A stretch of DNA of 64,000 nucleotides from Anser cygnoides (Eukaryota; Chordata; Aves; Anseriformes; Anatidae). The position numbers and the translations under genes were made by a program. Shown piece by piece: positions 49,571 to 57,249 of the stretch. Numbering within the stretch: position 1 is the stretch's first letter; every line of letters begins with the position of its first letter. The stretch lies in contig NW_027103090.1 in assembly GCF_040182565.1 (NCBI RefSeq), positions 248,001 to 312,000 of the forward strand, in the 5' to 3' direction. The notes below the pieces were generated by a model. That model saw only the letters and a program-made list of their open reading frames with translations, made no database searches and was not told the DNA's origin.

Positions 49571-49935
49571 GCTCGAGCCGCGGCAGCCGCTCCAGCCGCG
49601 GTAGCCCCTCCAGCCTCGGCAGCCGCTCCAGCCGCGGCAGTCGCGGCAGCCGCGGCATACGCGGCAGACGCTCCAGCCGCTCCAGTCGCGGCAGCCGCTC
49701 CAACCGCGGCAGGCGCTCCAGCCGCGGCAGACGCGGCAGCCGCTCCAGCCGCGGCAGCCGCTCCAACCGCGGCAGCCGCTCCAGCCGTGGCAGCCGCTCA
49801 CTCTGTAGCGGCTTTCGCGGCTGCCGCGGCTGGAGCGGCTGCCGCGGCTGCCGCGGCTGGAGCGGCTGCGGCGGCTGGAGCGTCTAGAGCGTCTGCCGCG
49901 GCTGGAGGGGCTACCGCGTCTGCCACGGCTGGAGC
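49571..49935. repeat. CpG-dense island 1 (9/18-bp repeat, inverted centre)
   Basis: A sharp change from satellite to 365 bp of CGCGGCAGC and CGCTCCAGC 9-mers, mostly alternating as an 18-bp unit, with many CpGs; the 43-bp consensus has none. The left half reads GCTCCAGCCGCGGCAGCC, the right half its complement GGCTGCCGCGGCTGGAGC. At the centre GCCGCT (49793-49798) faces AGCGGC (49807-49812) across an 8-base loop. Flanking satellite is reversed on the left and forward on the right, so the island is the middle of a larger imperfect palindrome. Translations look like Arg-Ser, Leu-Pro-Arg or Ala-Pro runs depending on frame, which is expected of such repeats and not evidence of a protein. Its CpG density resembles a CpG island, but no promoter element is recognised. 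Confidence 0.9.
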
Positions 49936-50105
49936 AGTGCAGTGAGTCCAGAGAGTCAACTGGCACCACTGAGGATGCAGTACAGTGAGTCCAGAGAGTG
50001 CACTGGCACCACAGGGGATGCACTGCATTTACTCCAGAGAGTGCACTGGAACCACTGGGGATGCAGTTCAGTGAGTCCAGAGAGTGCACTGGCACCACCG
50101 GGGAT
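49936..50105 (+). repeat. Short forward satellite arm after island 1
   Basis: About four forward 43-bp units with private changes (GAGTCAACTGG, ACTGAGGATGCAGTAC, TTTACTCCAGAG, GGAACCACTGG). The same series, with small differences, follows island 2 and appears in inverted form before island 3, marking a duplicated block. Confidence 0.9.
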
Positions 50106-50136
50106 TCAGATACATTCTCACTTCAGTGAGATCCCC
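50100..50136. other. Hairpin-like orientation switch 1
   Basis: GGGGAT (50100-50105) and ATCCCC (50131-50136) enclose 25 bp that are not ordinary satellite. Inside is a second stem, TCTCAC (50116-50121) with GTGAGA (50126-50131), around the loop TTCA. Left of it the satellite is forward, right of it reversed. The inserted TCAGATACATTCTCAC sequence is shared with the switch at 51382-51418. Confidence 0.85.
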
Positions 50137-50770
50137 AGTAGTGCCAGTGCACTCTCTGGACTCACTGCACTGCATCCCCATTGCTGATAGTGCCCTCTCT
50201 GGACTCAGTGCACTGCACCCCAGTGGTGCCAGTTCACTCTCTGGACTCACTGCAGTGCATCCCCAGAAGTGCCATTGGCTCTCTGGACTCATTGCACTGC
50301 ATCACCTGTGGTGCCAGTGCACTCTCTGGACTCACTGCAGTGCATCCCCAGTGGCGCCATTGCACTCTCTGGACTCACTTAACTGCATCTCCAGTGCTGC
50401 CAGTGCACTCTCTGGACTCACTGCACTGCATCCCCAAGGTGCCAGTGCACTCTCTGGACTCACTGCACTGCATCCCCTGTGGTGCCAGTGCACTCTCTGT
50501 ACTCACTGCAGTGCAACCCCAATGGTGCCAGTGCATTCTCTTTACTCACTGCAGTGCATCCCCACTGGTGCCAGTGTACTCTCTGGACTCACTGCAGTGC
50601 ATCCCAAGTGGTGCCAGTGCACTCTCTGGACTCACTGCAGTCCATCCCCAGTGGTGCCAGTGCACTCTCTGGACTCACTTCAGTGCGTCCCCAGTGGTGC
50701 CAGGGCACTCTCTGCAGACAATGCAGTGCATCCCCAAAGGTGACAGTGCACTCTCTGGACTCACTGTACT
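50131..50770 (-). repeat. Reversed satellite arm before island 2
   Basis: About 15 reversed units. The last ones (CTCTGCAGACAATGCAG, CCCCAAAGGTGACAG, CTCACTGTACT) match the end of the 10-kb inverted array before island 1 base for base by eye, so island 2 with its left flank is a direct copy of island 1 with its left flank at a shift of 1,200 bp. Confidence 0.92.
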
Positions 50771-51217
50771 GCTCGAGCCGCGGCAACCGCTCCAGCCGCG
50801 GTAGCAACTCCAGCCTCGGCAGGCGCTCCTGCCCCTCCAGCCGCGGCAGCCGCGGCAGCCGGTCCAGCCGCGGCAGCCGCTCCATCCGCGGCATACGCGG
50901 CAGACGCTCCAGCCGCTCCAGCCGCGGCAGCCTCTCGAACCGCGGCAGGCGCTCCAGCCGCGGCAGCCGCTCCAGCCGCGGCAGCCGCTCCAGCCGCGGC
51001 AGACGCGGCAGCCGCTCCAGCCGTGGCAGCCGCTCCACTCCGTAGCGGCTTTAGCGGCTGCCGCGGCTGGAGCGCCTGTCGCGGCTGCCGAGGCTGGAGC
51101 GGCTGCCGCGGCTGGAGCGGCTGCGGCGGCTGGAGCGTCTAGAGCGTCTGCCGCGGCTGGAGGGGCTACCGCGGCTGGAGCGGCTGAGGCGGCTGGAGCG
51201 GATGCCGCGGCTGGAGC
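50771..51217. repeat. CpG-dense island 2 (9/18-bp repeat, inverted centre)
   Basis: 447 bp of the same CGCGGCAGC/CGCTCCAGC repeat as island 1, starting GCTCGAGCCGCGGCAACC. The inverted centre is GCCGCT (51029-51034) facing AGCGGC (51044-51049) with the loop CCACTCCGT. It is longer than island 1, by eye through extra 9- and 18-bp units in both arms. Left satellite reversed, right satellite forward. No coding function is supported. Confidence 0.9.
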
Positions 51218-51387
51218 AGAGCAGTGAGTCCAGAGAGTCAACTGGCAAAACTGGGGATGCAGTACAGTGAGTCCAGAGAGTGCACTGGCACCACAGGGGA
51301 TGCACTGCAGTTACTCCAGAGAGTGCACTGGAACCACTGGGGATGCAGTTCAGTGAGTCCAGAGAGTGCACTGGCACTATCGGGGAT
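51218..51387 (+). repeat. Short forward satellite arm after island 2
   Basis: Four forward units matching the arm after island 1 (GAGTCAACTGG, GTTACTCCAGAG, GGAACCACTGG), with differences such as GGCAAAACTGG and GGCACTATCGGGG. Confidence 0.9.
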
Positions 51388-51418
51388 TCAGATACATTCT
51401 CACGGCAGTGAGATCCCC
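51382..51418. other. Hairpin-like orientation switch 2
   Basis: A copy of switch 1: GGGGAT (51382-51387) facing ATCCCC (51413-51418), with inner stem TCTCAC (51398-51403) and GTGAGA (51408-51413) around the loop GGCA. The loop differs from switch 1 (TTCA) while both stems are intact. Confidence 0.85.
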
Positions 51419-51880
51419 AGTAGTGCCAGTGCACTCTCTGGACTCACAGCAGTGCATTCCCAGTGGTGCCAGTGCACTCTCTGGACTCACTGCACTGCAT
51501 CCCCAATGGTGCCACTGCACTCTCTGGACTCACTGAACTGCATCCCCAAGGTGCCAGTGCACTCTCTGGACTCACTGCACTGCATCCCAGTGTGCCAGTG
51601 CACTCTGTGGACTCACTGCACTGCATCCCCAGTGGTGACAGTGCACTCTCTGGACTCACTGTAGTGCAACCCCAGTGGTGCCAGTGCAGTCTCTTTACTC
51701 CCTGCAGTGCATCCCTAGTGGAGCCAGTGCACTCTCTGGACTCACTGCAGTGCATCCCCAGTGGTTCCAGTGCACTCTCTGGACTCACTGCAGTGCATCC
51801 CCTGTGGTGCCAGTGCACTCTCTGGACTCACTGTACTGCATCCCCAGTGGTGCCAGTTGACTCTCTGGGCTCACTGCACT
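51413..51880 (-). repeat. Reversed satellite arm before island 3
   Basis: About 11 reversed units. Those nearest island 3 (GGTTCCAGTGC, CATCCCCTGTGG, CTCACTGTACTGC, GCCAGTTGACTCTCTGGG) are the reverse complement of the forward arm that follows islands 1 and 2. Island 3 therefore sits in the opposite orientation to the other two. Confidence 0.9.
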
Positions 51881-52156
51881 GCTCCAGCCGCGGCATCCGC
51901 TCCAGCCGCCTCAGCCGCTCCAGCCGCGGTAGCCCCTCCAGCCGCGGCAGACGCTCTAGACGCTCCAGCCGCCGCAGCCGCTCCAGCCGCGGCAGCAGCT
52001 AAAGCCGCTACCGAGTGGAGCGGCTGCCACGGCTGGAGCGGCTGCCGCGGATGGAGCGGCTGGAGCGGCTTCCGCGGCTGGAGCGGCTGCCGCGGCTGGA
52101 GCGCCTGCAGCGGATGGAGCGGCTGCCGCGGCTGGACCGGCTGCCGCGGCTCGAGC
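51881..52156. repeat. CpG-dense island 3 (inverted copy of islands 1/2)
   Basis: 276 bp, the shortest island. It opens GCTCCAGCCGCGGCATCC and closes GGCTGCCGCGGCTCGAGC. The GCTCGAGC edge that opens islands 1 and 2 closes this one, so it is inverted relative to them. The centre is GCCGCT (52004-52009) facing AGCGGC (52019-52024). Its loop ACCGAGTGG is the reverse complement of the island 2 loop with one mismatch. The right flank (GTCACCTTTGGGGATG, CATTGTCTGCAGAGAG) is the reverse complement of the left flanks of islands 1 and 2. Confidence 0.9.
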
Positions 52157-54429
52157 AGTATAGTGAGTCCAGAGAGTGCACTGTCACCTTTGGGGATGCA
52201 CTGCATTGTCTGCAGAGAGTGCCCTGGCACCACTGGGGATGCACTGCAGTGAGTCCAGAGAGTGCACTGGCACCACTGGTGATGCAGTGCAGTGAGTCCA
52301 GAGAGTGCACTGGCACCACTTGGGATGCACTGCAGTGAGTCCAGAGAGTGCACTGGCACCAGTGGGGATGCACTACGGTGAGTAAAGAGAATGCACTGGC
52401 ACCATTGGGGTTGCACTGCAGTGAGTCCAGAGAGTGCACTGGCACCACTGAGGATGCAATGCAGTGAGTCCAGAGAGTGCACTGGCACCTTGGGGATGCA
52501 GTGCACTGAGTCCAGAGAGTGCACTGGCACCACTGGGGATGCAGTGCAGTGAGTCCAGAGAGTGCACTGGCACCACTGGGGATGCAGTTCAGTGAGTCCA
52601 GAGAGTGCACTGGCACCACTGGGGATGCAGTGAAGTGAGTTAAGAGAGTACACTGGCACCACTGTGGATACCCTGCAGTGAGTCCAGAGTGTGCACTGGC
52701 ACCACTGGTGATGCAGTGCAATGAGTCCAGAGAGCCAGTGGCACCACTGGGGATGCAGTGCAGTGAGACCAGAGAGTGCACTGGCACCACTGGGGATGCA
52801 GTGCAGTGAGTCCTGAGAGTGCAATGGCACCACAGGGGATGCACTGCAGTGAGTACAGAGAGTGCACTTGCACCTCTGGAGATGCAGTGCAGTGAGTCCA
52901 GAGAGTGCACTGGCACCACTGGGGATGCAGTGCAGTGAGTGCAGAGAGTGCACTGGCCCCAACTGGAGCTGCACTGCTGTGAGTCCAGAGAGTGCACTGG
53001 CACCACTGGGAATGCACCCCGGCAAGTCCAGAGAGTGCACTGGCACCACTGGGGATGCAGTGCAGTGAGTCCAGAGAGTGCACTGGCACCACTGCGGATG
53101 CACTGCAGTGAGTGCAGAGAGTGCACTGGCACCACTGGGGATGCACTGCAGTGAGTCCAGAGAGTGCACTGGCACCACTGGGGATGCAGTGCAGTGAGTC
53201 CAGAGAGTGCACTGGCACCACTGGGGATGCAGTGCAGTGAGTCCAGAGAGTGCACTGGCACCACTGGGGATGCAGTACAGTGAGTCCAGAGAGTGCACTG
53301 GCACCACTGGGGATGCAGTGCGGTGAGTCCAGAGAGTGCACTGGCACCACTGGGGATGCAGTGCAGTGAGTCCAGAGAGTGCACTGGCACCACTGGGGAT
53401 GGACTGCAGTGAGTCCAGAGAGTGCACTGGCACCACTGGGGATGCACTGCAGTGAGTCCAGAGAGTGCACTGGCACCACTGGGGATGCACTGCAGTGAGT
53501 CCAGAGAGTGCACTGGCACCACTGGGGATGCACTGCAGTGAGTCCAGAGAGTGCACTGGCACCATTGGGATGCAGTGCAGTGAGTCCAGAGAGTGCACTG
53601 GCACCACTGGGGATGCACTGCAGTGAGTCCGGAGAGTGCACTGGCACCACAGGCATGCAGTGCACTGAGTCCACAGAGTGCACTGGCACCACAGGGGATA
53701 CACTGCAGTGAGTCCAGAGAGTGCACTGGCACCACTGGGGATGCAGTGCCGTGAGTGCAGAGAGTGCACTGGTACCGCTGCGGTTGCACCCCGGTGTTTT
53801 CAGAGAGTGCACTGGCACCACTGGGGATGCAGTGCAGTGAGTCCAGAGAGTGCACTGGCACCACTGGGTATGCAGTGCAGTGAGTCCACAGAGTGCACTG
53901 GCACCACTGGGGATGCAGTGCAGTGAGTCCAGAGAGTGCACTGGCACCACTGGGGATGCAGTGCAGTGAGTCCAGAGAGTGCACTGGCACCTTGGGGATG
54001 CAGTTCAGTGAGTCCAGAGAGTGCACTGGCACCACTGGGGATGCACTGCAGTGAGTCCACAGAGTGCACTGGCACCACTGGGGATGCACCCCGGTGAGTC
54101 CAGAGAGTGCACTGGCACCACTGGGGATGCAGTGCAGTGAGTCCAGAGAGTGCAGTGGCAGCACTGGGGATGCAGTGCAGTGACTCCAGAGAGTGCAGAG
54201 GCACCACTGGGGATGCAGTGCAGTGACTCCAGAGAGTGCACTGTCCCCACTGGGGATGCAGTGCAGTGAGTCCAGAGAGTGCACTGGCACCACTGGGGAT
54301 GCAGTGCAGTGAGTCCAGAGAGTGCACTGGCACCACTGGGTATGCAGTGCAGTGAGTCCACAGAGTGCACTGGCACCACTGGGGATGCAGTGCAGTGAGT
54401 CCAGAGAGTGCACTGGCACCACTGGGGAT

Positions 54430-55020
54430 GCAGTGCAGTGAGTCCAGAGAGTGCAGTGGCACCATTGGGGATGCAGTGCAGTGAGTCCAGAGAGTGCACT
54501 GGCACCAGTGGTGATGCAGTGCAGTGAGTTAAGAGAGTACACTGGCGCCACTGTGGATGCAGTGCAGTGAGTCCAGAGAGTGCACTGGCACCACTGGGGA
54601 TGCAGTGCATTTAGTCCAGAGAGTGAACTGGAACCACTGGGGATGCAGTGCACTGAGTCCAGAGAGGGCACTGTCAGTAATGGGGATGCAGTGCAGTGAG
54701 TCCAGAGAGTGCACTGGCACCACTGGGGATGCAGTGCAGTGAGACCAGAGACTTCACAGGCACCACTGGGGATGCAGTGCAGTGAGTCCAGAGAGTGCAC
54801 TGGCACCACTGGGGATGCAGTGCAGTGAGTGCAGAGAGTGCACTGGCACAAAAGGGAATGCACTGCAGTGAGTCCAGAGAGTGCACTGGCACCACTGGGG
54901 ATGCAGTGCAGTGAGTCCAGAGAGTGCACTGGCATCACTGGGGATGCACTGCAGTGAGTCCAGAGAGTGCAGTGGCACCACTGGGGATGCAGTGCACTGA
55001 GTCCAGAGAGTACACTGGCA
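54430..55020 (+). repeat. Tandem block duplication B, copy 1 (partner 55160-55750)
   Basis: The two segments share, in order, CACCAGTGGTGATG, GAGTTAAGAGAGTACAC, a TTTAGTCCAGAGAGTGAAC unit, GTCAGTAATGGGG, GAGACCAGAGACTTCACAGG, GCACAAAAGGG and GGCATCACTGGGG, at a constant shift of 730 bp. The shift equals 17 units minus the one base missing in the CACCTTGGGG unit at about 55020. The copies look almost identical, so the event is young relative to the rest of the array. Confidence 0.85.
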
Positions 55021-55159
55021 CCTTGGGGATGCAGTTCAGTGAGTCCAGAGAGTGCACTGGCACCACTGGGGATGCACTGCAGTGAGTCCACAGAGTGCAC
55101 TGGCACCACTGGGGATGCACCCCGGTGAGTCCAGAGAGTGCACTGGCACCACTGGGGAT

Positions 55160-55750
55160 GCAGTGGAGTGAGTCCAGAGAGTGCAGTGGCACCATTGGGG
55201 ATGCAGTGCAGTGAGTCCAGAGAGTGCACTGGCACCAGTGGTGATGCAGTGCAGTGAGTTAAGAGAGTACACTGGCGCCACTGTGGATGCAGTGCAGTGA
55301 GTCCAGAGAGTGCACTGGCACCACTGGGGATGCAGTGCATTTAGTCCAGAGAGTGAACTGGAACCACTGGGGATGCAGTGCACTGAGTCCAGAGAGGGCA
55401 CTGTCAGTAATGGGGATGCAGTGCAGTGAGTCCAGAGAGTGCACTGGCACCACTGGGGATGCAGTGCAGTGAGACCAGAGACTTCACAGGCACCACTGGG
55501 GATGCAGTGCAGTGAGTCCAGAGAGTGCACTGGCACCACTGGGGATGCAGTGCAGTGAGTGCAGAGAGTGCACTGGCACAAAAGGGAATGCACTGCAGTG
55601 AGTCCAGAGAGTGCACTGGCACCACTGGGGATGCAGTGCAGTGAGTCCAGAGAGTGCACTGGCATCACTGGGGATGCACTGCAGTGAGTCCAGAGAGTGC
55701 AGTGGCACCACTGGGGATGCAGTGCACTGAGTCCAGAGAGTACACTGGCA
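55160..55750 (+). repeat. Tandem block duplication B, copy 2 (partner 54430-55020)
   Basis: Second copy of the block, ending where copy 1 continues with CACCTTGGGG and this one with CACCACTGGGG. The unit series at its left border (from about 55020) matches the series at about 53990, which suggests the duplication began in that CACCTT unit. Confidence 0.85.
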
Positions 55751-56731
55751 CCACTGGGGATGCAGTGCAGTGAGTCCAGAGAGTGCACTGTCAGCACTGG
55801 GGATGCAGTGCAGTGAGTCCAGAGAGTGCACTGGCACCAACTGGAGCTGCACTGCTGTGAGTCCTGAGATTGCACTGGCACCACTGGGGATGCACTGCAG
55901 TGAGTCCAGAGACTTCACAGGCACCACTGGGGATGCAGTGCAGTGAGTCCAGAGAGTGCACTGGCACCACTGGGGATTAAGTTCAGTGAGTCCAGAGAGT
56001 GAACTGGCACCACTGGGGATGTAGTGCAGTGAGTCCAGAGAGTGCACTGGCACCTCTGGGGATGCACCCCGGTGACTCCAGAGAGTGCACTGGCACCACT
56101 GGGGATTGACCCCGGCAAGTCCAGAGAGTGCACTGGCACCACTGGGGATGCAGTGCAGTGAGTCCAGAGAGTGCACTGGCACCACTGGGGTTGCAGTGCA
56201 GTGAGTCCAGAGAGTGCACTGGCACCACTGGGGATGCAGTGCAGTGAGTCCAGAGAGTGCAATGGTACGATTGGGGATGCACTGCAGTGAGTCCAGAGAG
56301 TGCACTGGCACCACTGGGTATGCACTGCAGTGAGTCCAGAGAGTGCACTGGCACCACTGGGGATGCAATGCAGTGAGTCCAGAGAGAGCACTGGCACCAC
56401 TGGGGATGCACCCCGGCAAGTCCAGAGAGTGCACTGGCACCACTTGGAATGCAGTGCACTGAGTCCAGAGAGTGCACTGGCACCACTGGGGATGCAGTGC
56501 AGTGAGTCCAGAGAGTGCACTGGCACCACTGGGGATGGACCGCAGTGAGTCCAGAGAGTGCACTGGCACCACTGGTGATGCACTGCAGTGAGTCCAGGGA
56601 GTGCACTGGCACCACTGGGGATGCACTGCAGTGACTCCAGAGAGAGCACTGGCACCACTGGGGATGCACTGCAGTGAGTCCAGATGTTAGCCTAGCAACC
56701 ACATAATCACCAAGTGATTATATGAAGGTGC

Positions 56732-56737
56732 TTTATT
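56732..56737 (-). terminator. LTR copy 4 polyadenylation signal (AATAAA)
   Basis: Minus-strand AATAAA at the conserved 47-bp offset from the LTR end. Confidence 0.75.
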
Positions 56738-56799
56738 CAGCGCTGGAAGCCGGGGCAGGTGCCCAAATCTGGCTTCAAGTCCCGTTACTTCCCAGCCAT

Positions 56800-56807
56800 T
56801 ATTTATA
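56800..56807 (-). promoter_or_regulatory. LTR copy 4 TATA box
   Basis: Minus-strand TATAAATA at the conserved offset, with the TGACGCA motif just upstream intact. Confidence 0.65.
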
Positions 56808-57249
56808 CATACAATATTGCGTCAGGTATACATATTCATTACAGGTTGCAACAGCAGCCTCGCTTTTCATTCTAATTAGATCTCCTCCCCTTTGCACATG
56901 CTTGGCGCACTCTGGTGGTCGTCCAGGTGGTCGTGCAGATGAAGTAAGGAGTCTTCCTCTCCGCTAAACTTTTCACCTTTCTTACTCGACGCATGCTCCC
57001 TCCGCTTCTTGGTTCTGCTTCAACTCATTTCATCATTTCCAGGCCCTTATCCAAGGTCAGGTTGTACCTGCTCCCTCCCAAGGTTCCCCTTCAATGATTC
57101 TTTTGATTGTTCAATGTACTCCCTAAGTATCCAGTATACATAGATTAATTGATAATGTAAGTACATTTGGCAATGCTTAATTACACTGTAGGTCCCATTA
57201 CCTAAGAGACATTAGTAAAACATCAATTCGATTCTCCCCAACACTAACA

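Larger units (their letters stand above)
52157..56684 (+). repeat. 43-bp satellite array, forward, island 3 to LTR copy 4
   Basis: Forward satellite resumes and stays forward to the window end. The 52.2-53 kb part is variant-rich; 53.0-53.7 kb resembles the 30-31 kb block, including the GTTTTCAG marker. A recent tandem duplication of 730 bp is visible at about 54430-55020 and 55160-55750 (17 units less one base). The final 710 bp before LTR copy 4, from its GATTAAGTTCAG marker, match the 538 bp before copy 2 plus exactly four extra units. Confidence 0.96.
56685..57249 (-). mobile_element. Solo retroviral LTR, copy 4
   Basis: 565 bp with the same structure, CAGA flanks (56681-56684, 57250-57253) and satellite phase as the others. 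It carries private substitutions against copies 1 and 2 (for example GATCTCCTCCCC for GCTCCCCTCCCC, GCTTGGCGC for GCGTGGCGC, CCTGCTCCC for CCTGTTCCC, TTACACTG for TTATACTG). It lacks the copy 3 rearrangement, so it groups with copies 1 and 2. No internal viral genes are present. Confidence 0.86.

Noticed and set aside
49475..51240. Arg-Ser-rich, Leu-Pro-Arg or Ala-rich proteins (for example an SR-type splicing factor segment) in the GC-rich zone
   Set aside because: Every frame of a CGCGGCAGC/CGCTCCAGC repeat gives low-complexity protein on both strands, the frames run into satellite at both ends, and there is no flanking domain.
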